Below, piece after piece: positions 12,101 through 26,200 of a stretch of DNA of 64,000 bases. A model generated the notes under the pieces. The model had not been told where the DNA came from. It did not search any database and worked only from the letters and a program-made list of their open reading frames with translations. Numbering within the stretch: position 1 is the stretch's first letter; every line of letters starts with the position of its first letter. The translations under genes were made by a program, and so were the position numbers. Source of the DNA: Nansenia antarctica (Eukaryota; Chordata; Actinopteri; Argentiniformes; Microstomatidae); assembly GCA_963989245.1 (NCBI GenBank), contig OZ022346.1, positions 55,114,430 to 55,178,429 of the forward strand, given 5' to 3'.

Positions 12101-14779
12101 ACATGAGAACGTTGCACCTTCTACCAGGGCGCTGAGAAAACAAAGAGAGGAAACCCAGTAGTCCAAAAACAGACTGATTAAGCCTTGTCTCTCTTTCTCT
12201 CTCTCTCTCCCTCCCTCCCTCCCCCTCTCTCTCTCAAGACTAGGCCTACATATGGTCTGGTGAAGCCAAAATGAAAATGTCCAAAAGAATCTACCCTCAA
12301 GCGAACATCAGGATCCTCTAAGGGAAGCATATAGCCCGAGCCCTTTGAGGAAGTTAAAAGCACAGGACAGAATTAAACTGCTTTAATCTGAAAGCTGAAG
12401 CAAACTGCTGACGACCCAAAGCCAGATGACCCCCCCCCCCCCCCCCCCCCCAGCCACGGAGTCGTGAAACTACCAGGGGTTGGTGGGGATCACGGCTTCA
12501 CTAGTGGCGAGGAGGAGGAGGGTGTCCACGCATGGACATGACAGGGACGCGAGGCGGCCCAGTCACCTGACCCATGTGAGGAGAGGAGGGTCTGGGAGAA
12601 GATCTGAAGGTCAACTCAAGCCGTCGGTGGGGGAATTGTGGTCCTTAACAAGTTCAACCCCGTAACTGGGGTCTCTCTGAGAGGGGAAAATCAAATCACA
12701 TTACAAACATACAGGGGCGGTAGTACGCGACCCTTATGTAACAGCAGCAGCTCTGAGCAGAGAACGCAGCCCAGCTCAGATGGGGTCTGGTCCAAGCAGG
12801 ACCGTTCGTTCGCCAGGGTAATTGCAGCTCCCTACAACAACAACAATTACTCAGACGAGTCCAGAGGGTGGAAAAATTGGCATGCTAAAAAAGAGGCTTG
12901 TCTTATGAGGAGCCCCGTCTGTCTGATGCGGTGGATCACATGACTATAGTGAATGCCGTGGTGTCCCATTGTGATGTCACAGAGCCCTGCGTCTGTCAGC
13001 GTGGGATCTGCAGCGGCGGTGCGGAGCCGCGGTCTGGCCACGCGAGGCTGACAGCTGCTGCCTGCCGGCTGAGAGACTAAAGCCGCCGCCTGTTACGTAA
13101 CATGCTTTTAAGAAGCAGGGTAACATGCTAACATGCTAACACACAGCAGGCGGGGGGTTATTATGGCTGAATGCATATTATATATTAAGCCCTTGAGAAG
13201 AGAAGTGTTAAAAGGACAGGGGGCCTGGCCATGCCGCGGCCTAAACAACTCAGCCACCCTGGCTCCAGGTCCCTCCTCCTCCTCCTCCTCCTACCTTCCT
13301 ACCTTCCTCCTCCTCCCTCCTCCCTCCCTCCTCCTCCTCCTACCTTCCTCTTCCTCCTCCTCCTCCTCCTCCTCCCTCCCTCCTCCTCCTCCTCCCTATA
13401 TCCAGATCTGGTTCATGTGACTGTAGTCCACGTAGGGTTCCACACCTGGGCTCCACCTGCGGGTCAGTTCACACAGGGGGCAGGGCTGTGGCTCAAGAGG
13501 TTGAGCCGGAATCTAATGATCGCGAGTTCAAACCCCGGCTGAGGTGTCCTTGGGCAAGACAATGAATGAACCCCAAATTGCTCTCAATGAGCGGGCCGGC
13601 GCCTTGCATGGCAGCTTGTCGCCAATGGGTGAACGAGAGGCCGTCGTAAAGCAGCTTTGGAATAAGGCGCTATATAAGTCAGTCCATTTACCATTGACCA
13701 TTTACACAGACAACTGAATAATTCCAATTATGGCTGTAGGATGTGTTGTGACACCCTTCTAGCTCTGTGTTCTATGTGACACCCTTCTAGTTCTCTGTGT
13801 TCTATGTGACACCCTTCTAGCTCTATGTGTTCTATGTGACACCCTTCTAGTTCTCTGTGTTCTATGTGACACCCTTCTAGTTCTATGTGTTCTATGTGAC
13901 ACCCTTCTAGCTCTCTGTGTTCTATGTGACACCCTTCTAGTTCTCTGTGTTCTATGTGACACCCTTCTAGCTCTATGTGTTCTATGTGACACCCTTCTAG
14001 TTCTCTGTGTTCTATGTGACACCCTTCTAGCTCTATGTGTTCTATGTGACACCCTTCTAGCTCTCTGTGTTCTATGTGACACCCTTCTAGTTCTCTGTGT
14101 TCTATGTGACACCCTTCTAGCTCTATGTGTTCTATGTGACACCCTTCTAGCTCTATGTGTTCTATGTGACATCCTTCTAGTTCTATGTGTTCTATGTGAC
14201 ACCCTTCTAGTTCTATGTGTTCTATGTGACACCCTTCTAGCTCTATGTGTTCTATGTGACACCCTTCTAGTTCTCTGTGTTCTATGTGACACCCTTCTAG
14301 TTCTATGTGTTCTATGTGACACCCTTCTAGCTCTATGTGTTCTATGTGACACCCTTCTAGTTCTCTGTGTTCTATGTGACACCCTTCTAGCTCTATGTGT
14401 TCTATGTGACACCCTTCTAGCTCTCTGTGTTCTATGTGACACCCTTCTAGTTCTGTGTGTTCTATGTGACACCCTTCTAGTTCTATGTGTTCTATGTGAC
14501 ACCCTTCTAGTTCTCTGCCTCGTGTGTAGCTACTCCCTCTAGGTGGCTTCAGAACGTGTTGTCATTGTGTAACGCTGTGCAGGGTTGAGCAGCAGAGGTG
14601 GTGTTGTGAGGAGGCACACAGAGAGAGGTCCATAGGGTTTGGAGTGGCTAAGCAAGGAAGCTAGCTAGCTAGGATGGGGCGGGGGTGGGTGGGGGGGGTA
14701 TGCTGCTCATATACTGCCACAAGGGAGGAGCCATCCCCTACCCCCAGGGCCATTAGCACATGCCTGAACAAGGCCTCTC

Positions 14780-14810
<31 letters not shown>

Positions 14811-15295
14811 TAGCTAGCTACATTTCATCATTTCAAGAATGCCCCGGTCAAAAATAGAAACCTCCATCCATCCAGTTTAGTTTCATCACAAAAGCCTAGG
14901 TTATTTTTATTTTATTTTTTTGTGGATCACAATTCTCTGTTATGTGAGTTTTCCCCCGAGCAGCAAGCAGCAAGCAGCGTGACGCCGTGACTCACTTAGT
15001 TTCATAAGTCCTTTATGACATACCTGGACACTGTGTACGTAACGTAGGCGCGGGGGAAGGATTAGTGAGGGAGAGTGAGACCGGCGCAGCTCTGTGTGTC
15101 TCTGTATGACTCTGTGTGTGTCTCTGTGTGTCTCTGTGTGTGTCTGTGTGTCTGTGTGTGTGTGTGTCTCTGTGTGTCTCTCTGTGTGTGTCTTAGGGAT
15201 GGACGGTTTCCAATTATTGAAACCGAAAAACCGTCAGAGAGTAAAACCGCGGTTTTCCGGTTAACCGAAAAATACAGTAAAAAAAAAAAAAAAAA

Positions 15296-15326
<31 letters not shown>

Positions 15327-18300
15327 GCGCCAATTTCAAATAATTGAGCCCTACTGCTACAATACACTCATGTCGAACACCATTAAAACACCGTAAGCAC
15401 AGTCGCAACACATTTAGGCTACTTAGTTTCACAAATATAAGTGGAAAGGCAGACTTTTGTAAGCTACACCATACATGAAAACACATGAACACTTAACACA
15501 CCAGCTCCGCTGATCCAGGGTGCACGCCTGCACGGAAGATCATCTCTTGGAACAGCGTCTTCATTGAATGAACTGCTTTCTCAATATCTTGGTTCTTAGA
15601 CAAAGTTTCAGCTGCTGCTCAATGTATTTAAATATTTGAATACTGCTCAATAATCACTGAAATATTAGACTTAGAATTATGCAGTGAACATACTTAAAGC
15701 TTTTCATAAAAACCACATGCCGCGAGACTGACTCGTCCTGAACTGTCGTAAGTCAGTCAACAAAGAATGCCCCATCAAAATAAAAGTGCCCATGGTAGAG
15801 CTGTCAAAATAGAGCTTTCAAAATAAATGTACTAATACAGATAGAGATAAATACAGAACTACCTTTGCGTCACTAAGTGACCGCGTATCTTCTGAGACAT
15901 GCGTTCTGTCATCACTTTCAGTAGCGCCTTCACACACAGTGGCGCTGTGCACAAACACTCTTGATCCGTATAGCTCTTGTTTTATTATATTGTGGTTTAG
16001 TAAATACTGCACTTGGAGTTACATTCAATGCATGATTTGTGCTATAGAACATAAATAAAGTTTGATTGATTGATTGATATCAAATCAAATCACATTTTAT
16101 TTCTATAGCGCATTTCTCACAAAAGTGACCCAATGTGCTTTACAGAGAGCAGCGAAAATGATCTTATTAAATGTAAGCGAGTAATTGTAAAAAACCTTTC
16201 CTATCTACCAATAACTGAAGGCAACTATCTTTCCCATAGAGTGATTCGTTACCCTTAAATATAATCCCAATTAGATATTAATCCTCAGTTATTCTTCACA
16301 ACTGACCAAACCTCTCACTCATTGCGCGGCAGATTCAGACTGTATCATTGTTATTTTCACACACGACAAACATGTGACATGTTCCAGTTTTATTCTTATT
16401 CTATTTTATTCTTCAAAAAAAAAAAAAAAAAAAAAAAAACGGTTTCAGACGGTTTTGATAAAAAACCGTTTCTATTTTTATAAACCCCGGTTTTCGGTTT
16501 AACCGAAAAACCGTCCATCCCTAGTGTGTCTCTGTGTGTCTCTGTGTGTGTCGCTGTGTGTGTCGCTGTGTGTGTCGCTGTGTGTCGCTGTGTGTCGCTG
16601 TGTGTCGCTGTGTGTCTCTGTGTGTCTGTGTGTGTCTGTGTGTGTCTGTGTGTGTCTGTGTGTGTCTGTGTGTGTCTGTGTGTCTCTGTGTGTGTCTCTG
16701 TGTGTGTCTCTGTGTGTGTCGCTGTGTGTGTCGCTGTGTGTGTCTGTGTGTGTCGCTGTGTGTCGCTGTGTGTCTCTGTGTGTCTCTGTGTGTCTCTGTG
16801 TGTGTCTGTGTGTGTCTCTGTGTGTCGCTGTGTGTGTCGCTGTGTGTGTCGCTGTGTGTCGCTGTGTGTCGCTGTGTGTCTCTGTGTGTCTCTGTGTGTC
16901 TGTGTGTGTCGCTGTGTGTCGCTGTGTGTCGCTGTGTGTCGCTGTGTGTCGCTGTGTGTCTCTGTGTGTGTCTCTGTGTGTGTCGCTGTGTGTGTCGCTG
17001 TGTGTGTCGCTGTGTGTGTCTCTGTGTGTCTCTGTGTGTGTCTGTGTGTGTCTCTGTGTGTGTCGCTGTGTGTGTCGCTGTGTGTGTCTCTGTGTGTGAC
17101 TCTGTGTGACTCTGTGTGACTCTGTGTGACTCTGTGTGACTCTGTGTGTCTCTGTGTGTGTCTCTGTGTGTGTCTGTGTGTGCCTGTGTGTGTGACTCTG
17201 TGTGTGTGACTCTGTGTGTCTCTGTGTGTCTCTGTGTGTGTCTCTGTGTGTGTTTGACTCTGTGTGACTCTGTGTGACTCTGTGTGTGTCTCTGTGTGTG
17301 TTTGACTCTGTGTGACTGTGTGTGTCTCTGTGTGTCTCTGTGTGTCTCTGTGTGTGTCTCTGTGTGTGTTTGACTCTGTGTGACTGTGTGTGTCTCTGTG
17401 TGTCTCTGTGTGTCTCTGTGTGTCTCTGTGTGTGTCCCTGTGTGTGTGTCCCTGTGTGTGTGTCCCTGTGTGACTCTGTGTGACTCTGTGTGACTCTGTG
17501 TGACTCTGTGTGTGTCCCTGTGTGTCCCTGTGTGTCCCTGTGTGTCTCTGTGTGTCTCTGTGTGTCTCTGTGTGTCTCTGTGTGTCTCTGTGTGTCTGTG
17601 TGTGTCTGTGTGTGTCTCTGTGTGTGTCTGTGTGTGTGTCTGTGTCTCTCTGTGTGTCTGATGGTCTCTGTGTGTCTCTGTGTGTCTGTGTGTCCCTGTG
17701 TGTCCCTGTGTGTCCCTGTGTGTCTCTGTGTGTCTCTGTGTGTCTCTGTGTGTCTCTGTGTGTCTGTGTGTGTGTGTCTGTGTGTCTCTTAGGCTCTGTG
17801 TGTCTCTGTGTGTCTCTGTGTCTCTCTGTGTCTCTCTGTGTGTGTCTGATGGTCTCTGTGTGTCTGTGTGTCCCTGTGTGTCTGTGTGTGTCTCTGTGTG
17901 TCTCTGTGTGTGTCTGTGTGTGTCTGTGTGTGTCTGTGTGTGTCTGTGTGTGTGTCTGTGTGTGTCTCTGTGTGTGTGTGTCTGTGTGTGTGTGTGTGTG
18001 TGTGTCTGTGTGTGTCTGTGTGTGTGTCTGTGTGTGTGTCTGTGTGTCTCTTAGGCTCTGTGTGTCTCTGTGTGTCTCTGTGTCTCTCTGTGTGTGTCTG
18101 ATGGTCTCTGTGTGTCCCTGTGTGTCCCTGTGTGTCTCTCTGTGTCTCTCTGTGTCTCTGTGTGTCTCTGTGTGTCTCTGTGTGTCTCCTGATGGCCTGG
18201 GCAGGCCTGGTGAACCCAGCTGGGGGCAGACGTGCTGGACGGCTGCCAAGCTGCCTGGTTGTGACTCTGGGTCACCGCGGCTTAGATGCCTCCATCGCTG

Positions 18301-21300
18301 CCTGCTACTTTAGAGGGCTGCTCATAACTGATTGGCTGGGAGCAACACACAGAACGATGGTAGCAACGTAGCAAACACTCATCTGTGATTGTAGTCATCT
18401 AATTAGGGTAACAAATTACCCTTAAACCTGTGTAGTGATGTAATGACTCTAGTACATGTTCTAACATGGTAGTGATGTAATTGATAGTGAGAGGTGAGTT
18501 GTAAAATCCCTGCAGTCCAGAATTGGGCGGAGAGGTAGAGAGAGGCAGAGGGAGAGGGAGAGAGGCAGAGGGAGAGGGAGAGAGAGAGGTAGAGAGGGGT
18601 AGAGGGGTAGAGGGAGAGGTAGAGAGGGGTAGAGGGAGAGGTAGAGAGAGGTAGAGGGAGAGGTAGAGAGAGGTAGAGGGAGAGGTAGAGGGAGGCAGAG
18701 GGAGAGGGAGAGGTAGAGGGGTAGAGAGAGGTAGAGGGAGAGGTAGAGAGGGGTAGAGAGAGAGAGGTAGGGGGAGAGAGAGAGGTACAGAGGTAGAGAG
18801 AGGTAGAGAGGTAGGGGGAGAGAGAGAGAGAGGTAGAGAGAGAGAGAGGTAGAGAGAGGTAGAGGGGGAGGTAGAGAGAGAGGTAGAGAGAGGCAGAGAG
18901 AGACAGAGGGAGAGGCAGATAGAGGCAGGGGGAGAGGTAGAGAGAGGTAGAGGGAGAGGTAGAGAGAGAGAGGTAGAGGGAGAGAGAAAGGGATGTAGAG
19001 AGAGAGGTAGAGGGAGAGGGAGAGAGAGAGAGGTAGAGGGAGAGGGAGAGAGAGAGGTAGAGGAAGAGGTAGAGAGAGAGAGAGGGAGAGGTAGAGAGAG
19101 GGAGAGGTAGAGAGAGGCAGAGGGAGAGAGGTGGAGAGAGGTTGAGGGAGAGGGAGAGAGAGGCAGAGGGAGAGGTAGAGAGAGGTAGAGGGAGAGGGAG
19201 AGGTAGAGAGGGAGAGGGAGAGGTAGAGAGAGAGAGGCAGAGGGAGAGAGAAAGAGATGTGGAGAGAGGTAGGGGGAGAGAGAGAGAGGTAGAGGGAGAG
19301 GTAGGGGGAGAGGTAGAGAGAGAGGTAGGGGGAGAGGTAGAGAGAGGTAGAGAGGTAGAGAGGGAGAGAGGTAGAGAGAGGCAGAGAGAGAGGTAGAGAG
19401 AGGTAGAGAGGTAGAGAGAGGGAGAGAGGTAGGGGGAGAGAGAGAGAGGTAGAGAGGGAGAGAGGTAGAGAGAGGTAGAGAGAGGTAGAGAGAGGTAGAG
19501 CACGCCTACCTTGTCGGTTGATTTCATTCTGCAGAAGCTCTTCCATGGCCTCCTCCTCCGCGATGTCCAATGGCGTCTCTCCCTCGCTGTTCACCACTCC
19601 GACGTGGGCCCCTTGAGTGATCAGATACCTGCAAACACACACACACACACACACTCAGGACAGGGAACACCGTAGCAAACGCACACATTCTTCACTTAAC
19701 TGTAGTTTAGATACGTGTGTTTACATTGCGCAGACTTCATTGGGTGGGAAAAGGTTGAAGACAAGACACAGTCCACACTCTCACAGCAGGACATTATTTC
19801 AGAGGAATGGAAGATGTATGGATCTCCCATAACTGTCAATAATTCACTCTCGGCCTCACCACTGGGACACACAACCTAGTGAATGTGTCACGAAGGACGA
19901 GTGTCACAATCCAGTGGTAGTGGATACGGCCTGGGCCCCCATCCCTCCCTACCTGAGGCCCTCTCTCCCTCCCTACCTGAGGTCCTCTCTCCCTCTCTAC
20001 CTGAGGTCCTCTCTCCCTCTCTACCTGAGGCCCTCTCTCCCTCACTACCTGAGGCCCTCTCTCCCTCTCTACCTGAGGCCCCGTCCCTCCCTACCTGAGG
20101 CCCTCTCCCTCCCTACCTGAGGCCCTCTCCCTCCCTACCTGAGGCCTCTCCCTCCCTACCTGAGGCTCTCTCCCTCCCTACCTGAGGCCCTCTCATCACT
20201 CTGGAATTCGACCGACAGCAGCCCGTCCACATTCACAACATAATCAGCGCGCCGACGACGACGAGGCTTCCTGTCAATCACTCTCAGATGATCTCTCTGC
20301 CGCTGCGCTCTCTCTCCCCATGCGCTAATTCAAGAGCCTCTCCTACCGCAGGACATCTTGACTACTGCTGCTACCAATTAAGCCGCGGAGCGACGCAGGC
20401 CCTTCTCATTAGGACCGAACACCACTTGAAACCCGGCGCATCCCGCGGCCACTTCCCTCATAACGGCGACTCGCTAACCGCCCGCTACGTTTGAACTGTT
20501 TCACATTGTCTTGAATTAACTCTCTACTCTGCCTATTAACTCTCTACTCTGCCTATTTTCGCTGGGTTTTACAAGGCGTGGCGGTTTAGAGTCCAGCCCT
20601 GCCGTTGGGATGGCTGTGGGTTTGACACCAAAGACTTTGGGGGGGGGGGGGGGGGGGGGAGAAAGCCGCTGGCTGCCTTCCGGCTCTGCGGGCCCCATTA
20701 CTGGAGACGGGGCTGGGGGGTTAGACGGCTCTGCTATGCACCCCCCCACCCACACCAGGTCCCAGAGTCACACACTAAGACAGGACTCCTCCGTTAGTCA
20801 CTCTGCATCAGACAAGGCCCCTCACATCTCTCCTTCATCTCACTGGGAGGAAAGACAAGAGAGGCTTTGTCTCTGGGGACACAGCAGGCCTGTCCTGGGG
20901 CAGAGCTAACCAGAGCTAACCAGAGAATACTCGCTAGGGAAACGTTTGGTGCCACGGTCTGAAAATTATCAATCGGAAGATTTGACAGCTAATTACACAC
21001 AACGTTCATACATGAGTGAGTCCTGAAGGTGATGGTGAGGTCTGAAGGCAAGACCCCTATAGGAGAGGGTTAGGGTCTTTATGACCCCTATAGGAGAGGT
21101 CTTTATGACCCCTATAGGAGAGGGTTAGGGTCTTTATGACCCCTATAGGAGAGGTCTTTATGGCCCTTATAGGAGAGGGTTAGGGTCTTTATGACCCCTA
21201 TAGGAGAGGTCTTTATGACCCCTATAGGAGAGGGTTAGGGTCTTTATGACCCCTATAGGAGAGGTCTTTATGACCCCTATAGGGGAGGTCTTTATAGGAG

Positions 21301-23198
21301 AGGGTTAGGGTCTTTATAGCCTATATATCTATTTCTCTCTCTCTCTCTCTCTCAACCAATTATAGTGATGGAACACTGTAAAAGATGTAATTGCAGTCAT
21401 CAATAACCGTAACACGTTCTGCTCTCACTTGGACAGCCCTGCGGTCTCTGGTTGTAGGATGACAGTGCTCGAGCCCGGCTCCCGTAACATAACACAGTAA
21501 GAAAGTAAAACAGGTCACAGCACACAACAGCACACTCCCAATATGCACAAGAACGAGTGCAAGTGCGCTCCTTCAGCCCTCCTTAGCCTGTTTAAATGTC
21601 CACAGATAAGATCTCCGCTGTCTTCTGTTCCCGATAAACGGCCTTCTTGCCTCAAAAGGACAAGGGAAAGAAAACACCCCGAAAGCAACTCGAGAAAGCA
21701 AAACTCGACAAATGGCCGATGACCCCGATTCCTTGATATTTATTCCATATTTATTACACCACCAGAAACATGCCAGACACTGCAGCCATCTGATAGGCAG
21801 CTGCTGCCATGAACATGTGATCACAAACCAGGAAGAGGAGGCTGAACACGGTGCCCCTTGACAAGATGAGGCTGATCTATAGTGATATACACTCACCGGC
21901 CACTTTATTGGGTACACCTTGTCAACTGTGAAAGTTAACGAAAATATCTAATCAGACAATCCTGTGGCAGCAACTCAATGCGTTTAGGCATGTAGACATG
22001 GTCAAGACCATCTGCTGGAGTTCAAACCAGCACCAGAATGGGACAGACAGGTGATTTAAGTGACTTTGAACGTGTCATGGGTGTTGGTGCCAGGCGGGCT
22101 GGTTTGAGTATTTCAGAAAGTGCTGATCTACTGGGATTTTCCTGCACAACCATCTCTAGGGTAACAGAAAATGGTCAGAAAAAGAGAAAATATCCAGTGA
22201 GCGGCAGTTCTCTGGACGAAAATGGTGGTGGTGGTGTAATGGTGGGGGGAAAATATTGCAACTGTCACTTGGCACAAGTTTTGTGTGATGCTTTAGTGTC
22301 AATATGGATCAATCTCGGTGGAATGATTCTAGTACCTAGTTGAAGAATTAAAAAAGTTCTGAAGGCAAACTGGGGTCGAACTAGCAAGGTGTACCTAATA
22401 AAGTGGCCGATGAATGTACAGGCTAGCTTTTAGGATTGTATTGATTTGCACTGGTGTTAGTTAGTCTAAAGGGCTCTGCACACAGCGTGCGATTTCTGTT
22501 GCGCGTCAACAAAAAGCACAAATTTGACAGTGCGACAAAACTCGCACGCCGTGTGCTTTGTCCCATTCAAAATGAATGGAATCGAATTTTCGCCGTGCGA
22601 TTAAAATCGGGGCCGTGTGTGTTGAAATGCGATGTTCTCATAGACTTCCATTCAAACTTCAAAATGGAATGTTGACGCGCAACAGAAATCGCACGCTGTG
22701 TGCAGAGCCCTTAAGACAATTGAACATGAAGTACTCATGTGACTCTGTAGTCCACCTAGAGATCCATGAATTACCATGTCTGTACTAATGAAATCAGTCT
22801 GTACTACGGCTGTGAAACAAAAATGGTCCAGCGGATTATCGCAGTATTTTTTCACAATACTGTACTGATAATCCAGGCATAGCATCAATGTGTTTCTTTG
22901 GGGGATTGTGGGTGTTACATCTATAATAGGCCTATATAGTACAGCAGTGTTTCCCCTAGGTTTGCTGCCTTGGGGGGGTGGCATGGACCGTGGCATGGAC
23001 CCCCCCCCCCAGGGGGTAAGACCCTGCCTCATACCAGCGTCATGTCCAGGGGTGTACTTGTACATTAAGCCGCCTCACGCTACGGAAACAGGAGATAGGC
23101 TCCTGCCCTATGGGCCATTAGGCTCCAGAACCATCGGTTCTCAAGGCTACTTACTTATGTGGTCTTGACTACCTGTCCACTTTCTCACCTGGTTCTTG

Positions 23199-23263
<65 letters not shown>

Positions 23264-26200
23264 GTGCCGACACCATCCTGCTCTCTCTCCTTCTCTCCCT
23301 CTCTATCCTCCTCTCTCCCTTTTGCTGTCAACCAAAATGTAAACAAAACAGCCAGAGTATTTATAATCTAATAAGAGGCATAAATTGATCCATATCAATT
23401 CATAACATAATTATAATTGAATATTGGATTGCTGTGGGCAATGCAGTCGGATAATGTCATTTTGACTTTACTCTCTCACCTGAAAAGAAATCATATGTCC
23501 AACTATAAAAAACTCAATCATCACTGTACAATGTCAGTGTTTCCCCTAGGTTTGCTGCCTTGGGAGGGTGGCATGGATCCTCCACCCCCCCACCCCCCCG
23601 GTTGTGAAATGTTAATTTCTCCCCCCCCACCACAATTAGTGTAGCAGATTAGTAACAGAACAAGTTATCTCTGTAATATCATAATATCAATTATGTGACT
23701 AGAACAAATATGATAATTTATAGACTTTATTGTTGAGCCACAAAGCCATCACTTATTTTGTATTAATTGTTTTACTGTTTTGACACTATAACAATCTTGA
23801 CTTCACTATCTGTCCACTTTCTCACCTGGTTCTTCCTGCTCTTGCTCCCTCTCTCTCTCTGTGTCATCTCCATCCTCCTCTCTCCCTCTTTGCACTGACA
23901 ATCACACACAAACATATGTGACAGGGTCTGGTTAAAAAGTCTGCAAGTCTGGCAACATCATTTTTCTGTTTTTTTACTACCTTTCATTATCTACCTGTCA
24001 TCTGTCAGTGATGACATGCTGACATGTTAAAATAGCAAAAATGTTTTGCTAATTCAAGATTCATGTTTTTTTATTGCCATGTGTGTCAAACGTTTATTAC
24101 ATCCTATTACAAGTAATGAAGGGGGGTGCTGAGGGTGCTGCACCAGAACCATAGGTTCTCAAGGCTACTTGTGGTCTTGACTACCTGTCCACTTTCTCAC
24201 CTGGTTCTTGCTGTCTCTTTGGTGTGCTGACTCCATCCTGCTCTCTCTCCTCCTCCTCTCCCTCTCTCTCCTCCTCTCTCCCTCTTTTGCTGTCCACCGA
24301 AAGGCAAACATAACAACCAGAATATGTATAATCTAATAAGAGGTATACATTGATCCATATCAATTTATAACATCATTCTAATTGTATATTGGGTTGCTGT
24401 GGGCAATGCAGTCAGATAATGTCATTTTGACTTGACTCTCTCACCTGAAAAACAATCTTATGTCCAAAAAAAAAAAAAAAAAAAAGGGAAACAGACATTT
24501 CCAATGAGTGAGGGTTTGTTCCATTTCCAATGAGTGAGGGTTTGTTCCAATGCTTCAATCCACTTTTTTATTGTATTTTATTACCATAAAGCCCAAGTCT
24601 AGCAGAATAAGACATATTGTATTATTACTACTACCATCTATTATTACTAATCACCTCTGAGCTAGCTAGCTAGCTTGCTAGTTCGTTAACACTATTCACA
24701 CAATGGAACTAGACACTTTCATATAGTCACCATGGAACTACAATCAGACACTTTCTAGTTAAGTCACAATAATAACGAACAATTTGAACCAATGTTTTCT
24801 GTCAGAAATTCAGAAATTATATTTGCTACGGTTGCTTACCTCTCACACACACACGCACGCACACACACGCGCGCGCTAAACAGTTATTCTCTGGGCGAAG
24901 CGCGAGACTACTTGCGGACCAACGAGGTGCGTGTATGTAGGCTACTGGACCGGAGTGTGTAACATCATGACTGTAATTGGGCTAGAATGATTTCAGAAAA
25001 TAATAATAATAATAATGATAATAATAATAATGATTATTCTTTTTTAGGTCGTGCTGAGATGAAATTTAGGGATACTCAAGCACCCCTAAAAAGCGTCTAA
25101 AATCGTCCATATCGCCAGATTCGGGTTGGGTGCGTTTAATAAACGTGGGAAGTTAGCCTGCTTGTCAGAGGTTTGGGGTCTACGTCCGTCCATTACTAAA
25201 ACTATGATTGTTGGCCTTTATTTGCACTTCCAGCAGAGACGAATGGCTTGTTTGAGATGAGCACGTCAGAGCGTGTGTGTGGAGGGAGCTGAGCCCCGCC
25301 CTTCGTGAAACGAGGAGACAAGCGGACAAGCGTGGCAGCAAAACGCACAGAGGAGAAACATATTAAATGAGGGTGCACATAAATTAGGCAAATGACACAG
25401 AATAAACATATTTCGACCACATAAACATATTTCGGCCATATACAACTGGGAGAAAAATATTATTATTAAGAAAAATAAAATAAAATAAAAAACATGAACC
25501 AAATTGACTTTGAACATTTTTCTTGCGGGGGCGGGAGGTCCCGTTGGGGGGGCGGCCCGCCCCCCCCAAGGCAATGGTAGGGGAAACACTGCATGTGGTA
25601 CACACAACACACACACACGACACACAACGCACTAGATTACCTTTTCAGTTCATCCAATGTTCAGTAAACATGTAGTAAGTAGGTAAGTAGCCTTGAGAAC
25701 CGATGGTTCTCGAGCCTAACAGGAGCCTATCTCCTTTTCCATAGCGTGAGGAGAACATGGAACATGGCCCTGGACATGATGCTGGTATGTCGCAGGGTCT
25801 TACCCCCCCCAGTCCAACCCTTAATGCTGAGTGCCAAGCAGGGAGGCATCGGGTACCATTTTTATAGACTTTGGTACGACGGCCGGGGATCGAACTCACG
25901 ACCTCCCAATCTCAGGGCGGAGACGCTAAGCGCAAGGCCGATGAGCTACAATACATGTAGAGTATGGGCATTGTATTCCAATAGCACTGTGACCCATGTA
26001 TGGTGATACATATGGTATTGTGAGCTCCTTGCCAACACCAAGCTCTGCCTACAATAACCAGGATAGATTCTCTATATGAAAAGGCAGCAAAGTTACATTC
26101 AGTCAGCCATAAAGTTGAGGGAATGGGGAGTCTTGTAACGCTTGGTAAATCCAGAAACAACATCGTTACATTTCTAACCTCTTGACCAACAACTCCTGAT

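Larger units (their letters stand above)
22945..25591. mobile_element. complex of hAT-like elements with CAGTGTTTCCCCTA ends, and nested repeats
   Basis: A left-type end CAGTGTTTCCCCTAGG occurs at 22945 and again at 23535; the matching right end TAGGGGAAACACTG closes at 25591. Directly duplicated blocks of about 330 bp (23131-23490 and 24148-24460, with a shorter third copy near 23810-23890) and a SINE fragment (23013-23152) lie inside. No target duplication joins the outer ends, so this is probably one element nested in another. No transposase frame is recognisable. Confidence 0.65.

Noticed and set aside
13759..14502. 247-codon ORF with a perfect [10 protein letters not shown] repeat
   Set aside because: The 30-bp minisatellite is a multiple of three without stop codons; no start context, flanking exon or known protein supports it.
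16396..18249. 617-codon minus-strand ORF rich in His, Thr, Asp and Arg
   Set aside because: It lies in the TG/TCTC microsatellite and the hAT end; the reading frame is open only because the repeat lacks stops.
18403..19654. 374- and 397-codon Ser/Leu/Pro-rich ORFs
   Set aside because: One of them reads through real exon 3 into the CU-rich array; outside 19510-19628 it is repeat-derived and follows a good GTAGGC donor.
25880..25950. tRNA gene on the minus strand
   Set aside because: The tRNA-like head of a SINE whose 3' half recurs elsewhere in the window.
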